Assembly (NCBI GenBank): GCA_022562935.1
Contig: JADFOI010000004.1
Coordinates: 1 to 54,232 of the forward strand
Origin: Acidobacteriota bacterium
GTDB taxonomy: Bacteria > Acidobacteriota > UBA6911 > RPQK01 > JADFOI01
Direction: 5' to 3'
DNA length: 54,232 bases
Position numbers and translations under genes: made by a program. Below, piece after piece: positions 41,034 through 50,552 of the stretch. Each line of letters starts with the position of its first letter. The first letter of the stretch is position 1. The notes beneath the pieces are model-generated. The model worked only from the letters and a program-made list of their open reading frames with translations, ran no database searches and was not told the origin of the DNA.

Positions 41034-42340
41034 GATCGGACATCCTCTCGATTTCTGGGCTCGATCTGTCCCAGGAGTTCCTTTAGAGCGGGGAACCCGG
41101 CCTGCAATAGGAGTTCTCTGACTTGATCCTCTGTGAGTTGAATTCCTTCGAGCTGAGACCAGGCAGACGAGGCAGCTTCCTTTTCCAGCCTGTGACGGGC
41201 CTCACGAATGAGCTGCCGGGCATCTTCCTCCTTATCCTCCAGAGCCAGTAGCTGACGAGCGAGCAGTCCAGGGGGATCGCTGGCTTGAGCAATGCGTTTC
41301 AGGTCCAGGGAGAGACGGGAGTCATCGATGATCCCTTCGACGAAATAAAGGATCTCATCAAATTTAGGTTTGAGATCCTCCAGGTCCAATGGGGTCAGCC
41401 GTTGAGCAACATCTCGGTGAAGCTCTCTTGGTCCGACAAGCTTGATCCGGCACCCGACGGCTTTCACCCCTGCAAGTTGAGGTAAAAGCTTTTTGTGCAA
41501 CGAGGCCATCGAGTCTCTCAAGATATCCTTGAGATCCCCTTTACCGCTTAGCTTATCCACGGCAACGGGTAATTCCTCCCAGCGTAACGGACCCAGGCTG
41601 ATTTGCTTGATGGAGAATTGCCCTAGATCATCAATCTCCAGCACCCAAGGCCCGTGGAGTCCCGTTTCGCTGGGATCGAGCCCAACCAGCGGCCCCAGAT
41701 ATCCAATGAAGGAGTCGGAGCCAAGCTGGGAAGGCTTGTGTTTATGGCCTATAAACCATCCATCGAGCTCAATGTCCTCTAGTCTCCGGCGTGAGGCTGG
41801 AGCGTAAACACTATCGGGCGTATCCAGATCGTGCAGGATGCCGAAACGGGGAAGCTTTTCGTCGGGAGGAAGGGGAAGGTCCTGCTCCAAAGGGCTCTGG
41901 GTGATTCCCTGCTTGGGAAAAGACCAACCCAAAATATTCATGATGGGCTCGCTCTGATGGGACAGGGTCACCCACTCCCATTTTCCACCCTGGCCAACCA
42001 CATGAAAGGCGGGGATCCGTTGAGTCACTTCTTCCAGAGCTTCCACATCATGGTCTCCCACCACAGAATAGACGTCGATGCCATTCTGGACGAGCTCAAG
42101 GACTCCACTTTGAAGATGTCCGAATGCCTCCAATCGATGATGGTCTGCCTCGACGACATCTCCAGTCAGAACGACAGCCGCAACACCTTGATCGACGGCA
42201 AAACGAACCAGGCGAAACCAGCCCTCTGTCGGGGTCAACTCAAGCGGAGAGATGCCGTGTTGGTCGATATCCCTGGGAAGATGCACGGGTCTTCTACCCA
42301 AATGGATATCTCCTGCCAAAAGGACTTGGCTGTGCATCAT
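41024..42340 (-). CDS. SbcD/Mre11/YhaO-like metallophosphoesterase
   Basis: About 438 residues from MMHSQVLLAGDIHLG at 42340, with AAGGGG just upstream (second Met 42337 equally likely). Metal motifs: GDIHLGR, VLTGDVVEADHH, VVGDHD (the usual GNHD has Asp for Asn), FGILHDLD and GHKHKP. This is the nuclease partner expected for Rad50/SbcC/YhaN ATPases, cleaving DNA ends or hairpins. The Asn to Asp change in the catalytic GNHD motif may alter activity. It lies upstream of and overlaps the ATPase gene. Confidence 0.87.
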   Translation of the reverse strand: MMHSQVLLAGDIHLGRRPVHLPRDIDQHGISPLELTPTEGWFRLVRFAVDQGVAAVVLTGDVVEADHHRLEAFGHLQSGVLELVQNGIDVYSVVGDHDVEALEEVTQRIPAFHVVGQGGKWEWVTLSHQSEPIMNILGWSFPKQGITQSPLEQDLPLPPDEKLPRFGILHDLDTPDSVYAPASRRRLEDIELDGWFIGHKHKPSQLGSDSFIGYLGPLVGLDPSETGLHGPWVLEIDDLGQFSIKQISLGPLRWEELPVAVDKLSGKGDLKDILRDSMASLHKKLLPQLAGVKAVGCRIKLVGPRELHRDVAQRLTPLDLEDLKPKFDEILYFVEGIIDDSRLSLDLKRIAQASDPPGLLARQLLALEDKEEDARQLIREARHRLEKEAASSAWSQLEGIQLTEDQVRELLLQAGFPALKELLGQIEPRNREDVRSWS

Positions 42341-42522
42341 TTCCCCTTGCAGCCCCAGCCTACTCAAGGGTCTGGCGGCTATGACAAAAAGCTAGCATCG
42401 ATCAAAACGCCAGCCATTTCAGTACGAATATAAGGCCACTTCAACCGGCTCCTAGTTTATCCTTCCTATCTGCCATTCATGATTCCCTGCCGTTGGAAAC
42501 CTATAGAAGATCCTGGTGGCAA

Positions 42523-42543
42523 ATGTTTATGGAACGAGACACT
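42523..42543 (+). repeat. Remnant of a family B right arm
   Basis: ATGTTTATGGAACGAGACAC then T resembles the end of B1 (ATTCATGGGACGAGACACT). The rest of the element is absent. Confidence 0.5.
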
Positions 42544-42621
42544 AAAAGGAAACGATCCATCCGGTATGCTTTATGGAAAGCGGCTGCTCAGGAGGGAGGG
42601 TATGGGGCTTTGATGGAACCT

Positions 42622-42879
42622 TTACTGCACGGTTGCCAATAAATTCCTGAAATCATTCAGGCACTTTCGGCATGCCTTCACATAGCGATCGATCTTCAGT
42701 TCTCCAGCCAGGGAAGAATCAAAGTAAATCTCTATGTCGGCTTCGACTTCTCGACCCCGAAAAGCAGCGCAATGGAAACACAATCCTCTTTTTGAGGCTT
42801 CCGCCCCAATGAGGGTACTCTGCTTGATCGACTCAGTGGTCACCACTTCTTCACCATCAACGACCACGATTTCCAACAT
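42622..42879 (-). CDS. Small CxxC protein, possible metal site
   Basis: 85 residues; AGGAG lies about 12 bp before the ATG. Two Cys pairs, CFHC near residue 34 and CRKC near 70, could bind zinc. The text between them (VEADIEIYFDSSLAGELKID) is beta-like. No signal peptide and no family I recognise. It is divergent from nothing nearby and sits 280 bp upstream of the phosphoesterase gene on the same strand. Confidence 0.55.
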   Translation of the reverse strand: MLEIVVVDGEEVVTTESIKQSTLIGAEASKRGLCFHCAAFRGREVEADIEIYFDSSLAGELKIDRYVKACRKCLNDFRNLLATVQ

Positions 42880-43217
42880 GACTCACAAACTCCTGACAAG
42901 ATTTGAGATCAATTCTCTATGCACTCCTGAGTAAAGCAAGTCATGTGCCACTCTCGAGGGGCCTCCAGGAAAAACCCGCAGGGGTTGCCATAGAGCCCGA
43001 TAAATCAATAACTTGCAGTCCTTCTTGAGGATCCTTGGCTCGCTTGAGGAACTTTGGAGTCTTCTTCCCCCTGTCAACCTCAGATGACAAACCGCTAGCG
43101 GCTGAAAGTCGTAAGAATCATCACCATCATGCGTTAGCGGTTCATCCGAGCCGATTGGAGAAGGTGTCAACAGAACTTCACAGGAGAGAGGGACTTGTGA
43201 TCAGGCGTGAGGTAATA
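42880..43217. other. Intergenic, nothing recognised
   Basis: The open frames here lack Shine-Dalgarno sequences and look like chance. I see no repeat copy, tRNA or clear hairpin. Confidence 0.4.
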
Positions 43218-46200
43218 CTATTGGCCGTTCACGACATCACGGGCGGCCTGCCGAACCCGAGAGTCGTCGTCTTCGACGTGGCGGGCCAGTACTTCGGCTA
43301 CTCGAGGATTGGATATTTGGGCCAAAGCGAAAGCGGCGGTGGCACGGACCAGAGGACTCCTTTTTTTGAGGAACGAGAAAAAGCCTTGCGGGGCTAAGAT
43401 CTGAGCCAGTGGTTCAATACTGGCGGGGTCGGCTATTTGTCCGAGTGCCCGGCAGGAGGCAATGACGCGCTTCTCGTCCTTGGCGGATTCGAGCAGGGAA
43501 ACAAGCACCTCCGCGGCTCCGGTAGGCTTGATTTTACCCAGGGACTTAATAGCCACCGTCGCTACAGTCGGGTCTTCGTGGCTGGTACGATCGACCAAAA
43601 GTGATGTAAGACGTTCGTCGTTCGAACGTTCTATGAGACGAAGTGCAGCTCGCCGTACTTTAGGGCTTTCGTCCTCTAGAGCGTAATCCAGCTCTTTTTT
43701 CAGATCTCGGGTGAACTTGTCGATGACCTCCAGTATTCTCACGCGCTGCTGGGCAGAGCCCTCCAACACCAGTTCACGTTTCAAAAGGGTGATCGGCTCT
43801 TCCCCGAGCTCGCTAAGCAAACGGGAAGCAATTTGTCTCGCCTCAAGGTTATCTTCCTCTTTGATGACGTCAATAAGCAGGGGAGTGGCCACGGGTCCTA
43901 GACTGCCGAGCAGTTGGGTGGCCTCTTGCAGCCGGGTGGGTTCCTTGGATCTTAGATTCTCCGAAAGTACCCGCTGAAATTCAGGCTCCAGTTCACGAAT
44001 GAAGACCAGCGGGGTCCCTTCTCCTCTTTCCTGCAGTTGTCGCTGGCGCTTGCCGAGATGGGTGAGGGTTCGGCTGGCCCGCCTGTAGTCCCCAAAGTGG
44101 ATGAGGCTGGTCGCGGTTCGGTAAAGCAATGTGCCCATTTCTTCGAGAAGTTGAGGGTCCTCCTCTTCCGCCAAAGCAAGGAGAAGGGGATCTATCAGAA
44201 GTTCCACTAACTGAGGCTGAGAGGCAAGACCCAAATCTTTCAGCAAACTGCCACAAACAAGGATGACCTTGGTGCGGATCGTCGGGGTCTGGAGTGCAAA
44301 GTCCTGAAACAATTGTTGGATGATCTGTCCAGACTGCTCTTCATCTCCCTTGAGAAAGAGATCGCGCAGCCTCGTTTCTGCGGATTGCAAGAAAGCGTCA
44401 GTGAACTGTCCTGTTTCGGGTTCTACAATCGCCGGTCCTGATGGGCCTGCAGCTGCAGAAGGTCGGATCTGCCCAGGTTCTAAAACTGCCTCGGTGGCAG
44501 TCTCCTCCGAGGTCTCTTCCTGGCCTGTCCCAGTACCAAACGTCTTCTCCAGGATTCCATAGGTGCGCTGGTCAAAGAGGATTCCGGTTAGCCCATGTAC
44601 CCTGGCTAATCGATGCCAAACCTCACCATCGAATCCATCGACCGGAGGTTCACGGAGTGCCGCAATAAAGATTCTCAGTTCTTGAGTGGAGACGTGTTTC
44701 AGAAAGGACAGACTTCTGAGTCCTATTGCTTCCAAGAGGCGGAGAAAACCATCAGCGATGGCCTTGAAATCCTTGGTATCCACCTTTTGTCCGTTGACCA
44801 AAAGAACCTCCTGGACCCGCGCCAAGGTGAGGGCGGACCGTTTCACCAGAAGGGTTTGAAGAACTGCCTGCAGCTCTTCAATGGAGTCGGTGATCACCTG
44901 GCTCTCTGGAGGGTAGAGCTTGATATTGGTCGAGGTGGTCAGCAGACTGCGGACGAGGCTGGGAATCTGGGTCAAATCCTGCTCATCCAGCCCTCGATCA
45001 GCGGCACGCAAGCTGGCAAACCCGCCCCCGGGTAAAGATGAGGCCGCCTCCTGCAAGGTCCCGGCGATTGCAAGCTTTCCGTCCGACCTCACCATGGCGG
45101 TATAGCGTACCTGTTCGAGTGCGATGTTTTGGAGGTGGTGTTTCGCTACAAAACGCTGCCAGAAACGCCGATCGATCATTTTCGTGCTGACCTGATCCAA
45201 GGATTCCAACATCACCCTCAGCTCGTTTCCGGTGAGACCTCGAGAAAAGACAATGCCCTGCAAGGAGAGACGACTCATGAGAATAGCCAAAGCCTCGGCA
45301 ACGGATTTGAATTCGGAGACGTCCAAGGGTTCCCCGTTCACGGACAGAACCTTTTTGGACTGAGTGATATTGAGGCGGTCATTGTGATCCAGGATCTTGT
45401 CAATGGATTCCTTAAACTGTCCGGCAGCACTGACAATGGCCGGGCTTCCGGATGGGTAGAGCTTGATCTTACGAAGGGTTGTCAACAGCCCACGAATCAC
45501 CTCTGGAACATGGACCAGGGCGGCGGGATTCAAGGGGACGTCCTGAGGGCCATCATCGGACAACCTTCCTCCGGTGTAGTCTATGGCTTCTTCCGCATTG
45601 AATATTTTCTGATCGTAGGCCTGTTGCGAGTCACGGTAAAAACGAGCTTTTTCCTGGTTAGCCGAGAGCTGGAAATGGTAGGCAAGGGTGGCAGCCGAAA
45701 GGAGGAGACGCTGGGCATTACGGGTTTCTTGGTACTTCCCGACACGCTCGTGCAGTTCCTCCTTTCGCTTGTCCTGGATTGCACCGTAGGTGATGTCCAA
45801 AATTCGTCTGCTCAAGAAACGAATGGTTTCATCATTCATCTGGTACTGTGACCCAATCAGACCCTGAGCCACAGCCTGGTCGATAAATTCCGTGACCTGC
45901 GTCTCCTTCGTTTCGGAACTTCCGGCCAGCATGCTCAGGGAGACATGTTCCCCAAAAGTGGAGGCTTGGTCGAGTAATTCCCTGCTCTCTTTGTTGAGGA
46001 CGGCGATCTTGTGGCTGACGATTTCCTCCAGGGATCTGGGCAGATAGTCTTTCTCCAAAGGTTCGATGCTCCACACTTGGCCGGTGAGAGTGATCTTTCC
46101 GCCCAGGATCAGCTTACGCATGATCTCACTGACAAAGAGAGGATTCCCCTCAGTGATCTGGGCCAGTTGCTCCTCAAAACCCTTCGGCAAACGCATCTGA

Positions 46201-47501
46201 GGAAAAACCCGCTGAAAATGCTGTCCGATGTCGGTGGCCGACAGAGGGGTGAGGGATATCCTATCGATGTTCAGTTCCTGATGGTGTGCGGCAAAGAAGC
46301 GCTCAAGTGGTATTGGCTGTATATGAGTTCCGGCCAGCCGCATCGGCATGGCAGCCCCACAGATAAAAAGCGGAATGTCCTGACGTATGAGCAGCCTTCG
46401 CAGTAAGAGAAGTGTGGCCTCATCACTGAAGTGAACATCATCGATAAGGAGAATAAGGGGGTGGGAATCGAGAAGCCTGAGAATCATATGGATCAACGTG
46501 GCAAAAAGTGCATTACGCTGAGTCTTTGGATCTTCTGGCTCAAAACGAGCGCTGGGTTCCGCCAACTGCGGCAAAACGTAAGACAAGTAACTGAGTTCCT
46601 TAGGAGTCAGCTCATTCAGGACTTCAATGCCCTTGTCGGGACGCTGATTCATCATCTCAACGAGGATATTGGTGGTCAGGTAGTAGGGACGAAAACCCTC
46701 CTGGGGAACCCCGTTTACCTTGATAGCGACCCTGTCGCTCGCAGAGAAGTTCAGCCCCAGGACTTTTAAGAACTCGCTCTTACCCATCCCCCCGGCACCC
46801 TCGATGATAAGAAATCGGTTTTTACCTTGACTGAAGTCCCCCAAAGCCTCTTTCACCCTTTCGTGTTGAGTCTCACGGCCTGAGTCGTTGACTCCATCCA
46901 GTCGATGGACCGCTGTCTTCGGAAATACCTCTTGGGGGGAAACTTGCCCGGCGTCGATAAGGAGCGCCCGCCCAGACTTCTTGGCGAAGTACAGCGCAGT
47001 ATCTGCTGTCTGGATGAGGGCGTTGCCCGTCTGGACATCGGCAGGAGCCGAGGCCACCCCTATACTGAGCGTGATCGGGAGTTGGCCAACGATTTCGTCC
47101 AACTGGAGGGGTTCGTCCTTGATCCGCTGGAGTATTTGTTGGCCAACTTCCAGTGCCGCTCGCTTATCGGCACCAGGCATGAGAACTATAAACTCATCGC
47201 CTCCGTAGCGAACCGCCAGGCCATTCACTCCAGCCACTGCTTTGATCAGCTTGGCCACCCAAACAAGGACCTGATCGCCAACACTATGACCGTAGGTGTC
47301 GTTGATTTGCTTCAAAGAATCCACATCCATCATAAGCAACGACACCGGTTCTCTCTCCAGAGAGTCCCACTGGACCTTGTGTTGTAAGTATCTGCGAAGA
47401 AAACGGCGGTTGTAGATGCCGCTGAGCTCGTCTTCAAAGATCAGGCGAGAGGGATCCGTGTTCACGTGCTCCAGAAAATAGAGGAGATCCTGATATTCCA
47501 T
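43218..47501 (-). CDS. Giant GGDEF - AAA ATPase - duplicated domain - HEAT repeat protein
   Basis: 1427 residues. GGDEF domain about 20-190 with an intact RYGGDEFIVL motif and no RxxD inhibitory site at -5. AAA_16/STAND-like ATPase about 210-520: Walker A EGAGGMGKSEFL, Walker B LILLIDDVHFSDEATLLLLR. A helical region follows. Then there are two homologous blocks near 665-760 and 850-945, each with LLTTxxxIKLYPxxS, a 'VLLVNGQKVDTKDFKAIAD' type strand and an 'ELRxxLxxL' end. HEAT repeats fill about 1060-1427 (SPKVRRAALRLIERS, DPTVATVAIKSLGKI). It likely couples cyclic-di-GMP synthesis to ATP-driven assembly; this is inferred from the domains. Confidence 0.88.
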   Translation of the reverse strand: MEYQDLLYFLEHVNTDPSRLIFEDELSGIYNRRFLRRYLQHKVQWDSLEREPVSLLMMDVDSLKQINDTYGHSVGDQVLVWVAKLIKAVAGVNGLAVRYGGDEFIVLMPGADKRAALEVGQQILQRIKDEPLQLDEIVGQLPITLSIGVASAPADVQTGNALIQTADTALYFAKKSGRALLIDAGQVSPQEVFPKTAVHRLDGVNDSGRETQHERVKEALGDFSQGKNRFLIIEGAGGMGKSEFLKVLGLNFSASDRVAIKVNGVPQEGFRPYYLTTNILVEMMNQRPDKGIEVLNELTPKELSYLSYVLPQLAEPSARFEPEDPKTQRNALFATLIHMILRLLDSHPLILLIDDVHFSDEATLLLLRRLLIRQDIPLFICGAAMPMRLAGTHIQPIPLERFFAAHHQELNIDRISLTPLSATDIGQHFQRVFPQMRLPKGFEEQLAQITEGNPLFVSEIMRKLILGGKITLTGQVWSIEPLEKDYLPRSLEEIVSHKIAVLNKESRELLDQASTFGEHVSLSMLAGSSETKETQVTEFIDQAVAQGLIGSQYQMNDETIRFLSRRILDITYGAIQDKRKEELHERVGKYQETRNAQRLLLSAATLAYHFQLSANQEKARFYRDSQQAYDQKIFNAEEAIDYTGGRLSDDGPQDVPLNPAALVHVPEVIRGLLTTLRKIKLYPSGSPAIVSAAGQFKESIDKILDHNDRLNITQSKKVLSVNGEPLDVSEFKSVAEALAILMSRLSLQGIVFSRGLTGNELRVMLESLDQVSTKMIDRRFWQRFVAKHHLQNIALEQVRYTAMVRSDGKLAIAGTLQEAASSLPGGGFASLRAADRGLDEQDLTQIPSLVRSLLTTSTNIKLYPPESQVITDSIEELQAVLQTLLVKRSALTLARVQEVLLVNGQKVDTKDFKAIADGFLRLLEAIGLRSLSFLKHVSTQELRIFIAALREPPVDGFDGEVWHRLARVHGLTGILFDQRTYGILEKTFGTGTGQEETSEETATEAVLEPGQIRPSAAAGPSGPAIVEPETGQFTDAFLQSAETRLRDLFLKGDEEQSGQIIQQLFQDFALQTPTIRTKVILVCGSLLKDLGLASQPQLVELLIDPLLLALAEEEDPQLLEEMGTLLYRTATSLIHFGDYRRASRTLTHLGKRQRQLQERGEGTPLVFIRELEPEFQRVLSENLRSKEPTRLQEATQLLGSLGPVATPLLIDVIKEEDNLEARQIASRLLSELGEEPITLLKRELVLEGSAQQRVRILEVIDKFTRDLKKELDYALEDESPKVRRAALRLIERSNDERLTSLLVDRTSHEDPTVATVAIKSLGKIKPTGAAEVLVSLLESAKDEKRVIASCRALGQIADPASIEPLAQILAPQGFFSFLKKRSPLVRATAAFALAQISNPRVAEVLARHVEDDDSRVRQAARDVVNGQ

Positions 47502-47515
47502 ACTGATCAGACTTT

Positions 47516-47677
47516 AACCCGGATTATGCATAAATTCTCTACTGCACCAACGAAATCATCCGGCCTGCTGCACCGCCCGTGCGACCCGCAAGCGGGTGCC
47601 TCTGTCGCGCGTCGCGAAACGCCGTCAGGTCGTCGTTCTCGTCGCTTCGTGACAAGAACCTATACATGAGCCGGGCT
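47516..47677 (+). repeat. Family A long-hairpin repeat, copy A8 (arm type ATGCAT)
   Basis: Left arm AACCCGGATTATGCATAA; right arm reverse complement AGCCCGGCTCATGTATAG. Core with TCTCTACTGCACCAACGAAA, ATCCGGCCTGCTGCACCG, GACCCGCAAGCGGGT and GCTTCGTGACAAGAACC. It begins 14 bp upstream of the GGDEF protein's start, so it separates that gene from its promoter. Confidence 0.9.
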
Positions 47678-47854
47678 AGTCAAGAGTCAAAAAAGTCTTC
47701 CTCCTTGCGAGCTTGCGGACATATACTACTAAAAGTTTCGGATTCCCCAAATCTTTCGGTCTTTCAAAGAAACATTGCCTCGCGGATCGAATTCGATGGA
47801 AGAGTTTCAAAGATCTCGACTTGAGTCTCTGACCTGTTTGACCGTTTTGATGGG

Positions 47855-48040
47855 AAGGACGGGAGCTGCACGAGATCGCCCTGGAGCTGGTGGAAGAGGA
47901 ACTTGGCGAAGCCGGGTTCGAACTGTTGTACCGGGAAGACTCCTTCATCGAAAATTCGCAGTCGAACCTGGCGGCGGCGCGCCGTCCGCCCGTCGGAGAG
48001 GGAAAGAGGAGCGTTCCCTTATTTCTATCCTCGACACCTC
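47855..48040 (+). other. Possible protein remnant
   Basis: One frame reads GRELHEIALELVEEELGEAG, FELLYREDSFIENSQSN and then a basic GC-rich stretch. It is protein-like over about 45 residues, but it lacks a clear start and ends without a family match. The composition is more GC-rich than the flanks. Probably a gene fragment. Confidence 0.25.
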
Positions 48041-48125
48041 GCAGGGTGATCTGCTATCCTCCAAGCTTATCACTCCATCTTGTGAACTTTGATTTCGGAA
48101 CGGAATTGGAAGGACGCCAACCCCT

Positions 48126-49778
48126 ATGAATATCTTGCTCTATAACCCCGATAACCAGATGACGCGGAACTACATGCCCCATCTCTGGATGTTCGTTCTC
48201 AAAACCCTGACTCCACCGCAGCATAAGGTGTTCCTGATCGATGGGAATGCCCAGCCCATCAGCGAGCAAGAGATGGCGCAGTTCATCCGAGAAAAAGAAA
48301 TCAAACTGGTAGGGATCGGAGCCATGACGCGAATGGCTGCCAGCGCCTACCGGATGGCGGATGCCATCCGCGCCGCCGGTGCCCTACTGGTGATGGGAGG
48401 GCCCCACGTCAGTGAGGTGCCCGACGAGCCGATCGGACGAACAGAGGAACCTCGCCACGCCGACGCCGTCGCTATCGGTGAGGTTGACGACATCTGGGCA
48501 GACATCGTTGAAGATGCAGAGCGAGGTCAACTCCAGGAAGTCTATCGCCACACCGACGAGTCGGGCAAGGACATCAGGCCCTCGCTGGAGAACTACCCGG
48601 AGATCCCCTGGGAAGAGATCGATCTGAAGCAGTTCGACCTGCTGGGGAAGGTCCCGGCCTGGGGAAGATACCTCCTGAGACGGGTCGGCGTGGACTGGAG
48701 CAATCTCTACATCCTTCCCATCGAGTCGGGCCGCGGCTGCCCTTATGGCTGCGATTTTTGCACGGTCACAGGGTTCTTCGGCAAGTCGATCCGCTTTCGC
48801 AGCAACGAAAGTGTCATCAATGAACTTCTGCGCCTCAAAGCGCGGGCCGCTTCCGAGAAAGGTAAGGTGGGCGTCTTCTTTATCGACGACAACTTTGCCA
48901 TCAACATCAAGCGAACCAAATCACTGCTGCGGGACATGATTGCCCAGGATGCCACGCTACCTTGGGTGGCTCAGATCAGCATGAACCTGCTGAAGGATGA
49001 GGAACTGGTTGATCTGATTGCCCAGAGCGGGGGGCGTTGGATTTTTATGGGGCTGGAGTCGATCGATCCAGCGAGTCTGAAGGAAGTGAACAAAGGTTTC
49101 AATGATCCCCAGCAATACCACGCCGTTCTGGATCGACTGGCTAAACGGGGCATCTACGCCATCACCTCTTTCATCTTCGGAATGGACGGAGATCGACCTG
49201 GCGTAGCCGACAAAACCCTGGAAGCGATTGACTCATGGCCTCCCGGCCTCGCCGTCTTTGGACTTCTCACACCATACCCTGCCACCCCCCTCTATGATCG
49301 TCTCCTCAAGAATAACCGCCTCACGCGCCCCAAGCACTGGCTGGACTTTCGGCCTTTCCAGATGGCCTTCACACCGGAGCATATCAGTATCGAGCAGGCT
49401 GAGCAGGCGGTACGACAGGCCTGGAGCCACTGCTACAGCCCCAAAGCCATTGCCTCGGCTCTGAAGAAAATCGAAGGACGCCCCTTTAACGAGCGTGCCG
49501 CCCTCTTTTTCACGCGGCTGGCATTTCGTGGCATCTATTTTCCCCAGATGACCTTACGGCAATGGCTGATGTTGTTTTTTACCAACGGCCCAAGCCTTCT
49601 GCGTCTGGTGGGAGAGGGTTTCATGGCTCATCGTCGGAACCGGCGCAAGCAGCTCGAGACCTCTCCTGCTGCCGGATCTGTGAAGCAGGCTAGTGGTGTC
49701 CCTTCGCCCGCCATTGAGGTCGAGGCCACACCGCCGGCGGCCCCCGTTCCTGAACGCGCTGTGGCCAGCCGGAGTTAG
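48126..49778 (+). CDS. B12-binding-domain radical SAM protein
   Basis: 550 residues. Residues about 1-130 are a cobalamin-binding-like domain (MNILLYNPDNQM, LVGIGAMTRMAASAYRMADA, LLVMGGPHVSEVPDEP); the canonical DxHxxG is not obvious, so B12 binding is not assured. The radical SAM core has GRGCPYGCDFCTVTGFFG with Cys 205, 209 and 212 for the 4Fe-4S cluster, then VGVFFIDDNFAINIKR and IFMGLESIDPASLKEVNKGF. The tail SPKAIASALKKIEGRP and a hydrophobic stretch resemble enzymes that modify lipids, including hopanoids. It probably methylates or rearranges an unactivated carbon. No cobalamin riboswitch is seen upstream. Confidence 0.9.
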   Translation: MNILLYNPDNQMTRNYMPHLWMFVLKTLTPPQHKVFLIDGNAQPISEQEMAQFIREKEIKLVGIGAMTRMAASAYRMADAIRAAGALLVMGGPHVSEVPDEPIGRTEEPRHADAVAIGEVDDIWADIVEDAERGQLQEVYRHTDESGKDIRPSLENYPEIPWEEIDLKQFDLLGKVPAWGRYLLRRVGVDWSNLYILPIESGRGCPYGCDFCTVTGFFGKSIRFRSNESVINELLRLKARAASEKGKVGVFFIDDNFAINIKRTKSLLRDMIAQDATLPWVAQISMNLLKDEELVDLIAQSGGRWIFMGLESIDPASLKEVNKGFNDPQQYHAVLDRLAKRGIYAITSFIFGMDGDRPGVADKTLEAIDSWPPGLAVFGLLTPYPATPLYDRLLKNNRLTRPKHWLDFRPFQMAFTPEHISIEQAEQAVRQAWSHCYSPKAIASALKKIEGRPFNERAALFFTRLAFRGIYFPQMTLRQWLMLFFTNGPSLLRLVGEGFMAHRRNRRKQLETSPAAGSVKQASGVPSPAIEVEATPPAAPVPERAVASRS

Positions 49779-50059
49779 CCGCAGCGGATGCTCTGCCTCC
49801 CGTCTCACCTGCGGCCCGTTTCGAAAAATGGGTTCTCCAGAGCCCTCATGGGAGCTTTCTCCAAGCCCTTGGAAATTCATTAGATGGAGGCTGTTTCTGG
49901 CCCCTTTTCGGACAGCGGAATTTCCTTAAGTGATTGAAGAACAAAGGCTTCCATCCCACTTGACTCGAACGCCCGTTCTGCTCTAAAGTGCTCTGGACAA
50001 CGGTCAATATATCTCCCTTGGGATGCCGCACCGCAGGCGGCCTGGAAAGGACCAATCAC
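49779..50059. other. Intergenic, nothing recognised
   Basis: I see no conserved coding frame, repeat-family copy or RNA gene in this stretch. Confidence 0.4.
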
Positions 50060-50422
50060 ATGGCAAAGGTACGATATTTCGTGGACGACGTGGACGCTGC
50101 TGTGAGCTTCTACGTCCAACATCTAGGCTTTGAATTGAATTTTAATGCGGGGCCCTTTGCAATGATTGAGAAGGACGACCTCACCCTGTGGATCAGCGGC
50201 GCGAAGACGTCGGCAGGCAAGCCCATGCTCGACGGTAGTGTGCCCAAACCCGGAGGATGGAATCGATTCATCTTCGAGGTTGACGACATTGAGGCCGTGG
50301 TCGCATCAATGAAGAAGGCAGGCATCCACTTCCGCAACGACATCATCACCGGCGTTGGCGGGAAGCAGATCATCGCCGAGGACCCGTCTGGCAACCCGAT
50401 TGAAGTGTTTCAGGCGGCCTGA
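50060..50422 (+). CDS. VOC-family (glyoxalase/bleomycin-resistance fold) protein
   Basis: 120 residues with paired beta-alpha-beta-beta-beta modules: VRYFVDDVDAAVSFYVQHLG then FELNFNAG, and FIFEVDDIEAVVASMKKAGI with IIAEDPSGNPIEVFQ carrying the final metal Glu. The Met start at 50060 fits the family's first strand. The typical length of a single VOC unit that dimerises. Substrate unknown. Isolated gene. Confidence 0.88.
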   Translation: MAKVRYFVDDVDAAVSFYVQHLGFELNFNAGPFAMIEKDDLTLWISGAKTSAGKPMLDGSVPKPGGWNRFIFEVDDIEAVVASMKKAGIHFRNDIITGVGGKQIIAEDPSGNPIEVFQAA

Positions 50423-50552
50423 CGCTTCGCCTCATCGACAAATCCGAAGATATTCAATCCTCACAAATCCGAGTTGTTGACCGGGGTTGAGGAGAGACCT
50501 ATCTGGGCGGCTCTCAGCACTCATGGATTATCTTGAACTCATTGAAAACAAG

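Noticed and set aside
42883..43170. 95-residue minus-strand frame
   Set aside because: No ribosome site, no conserved-looking pattern and no neighbour coupling.
47690..48125. Cobalamin riboswitch upstream of the radical SAM gene
   Set aside because: I could not find the B12-box or a matching fold; the stretch instead holds a possible protein remnant.
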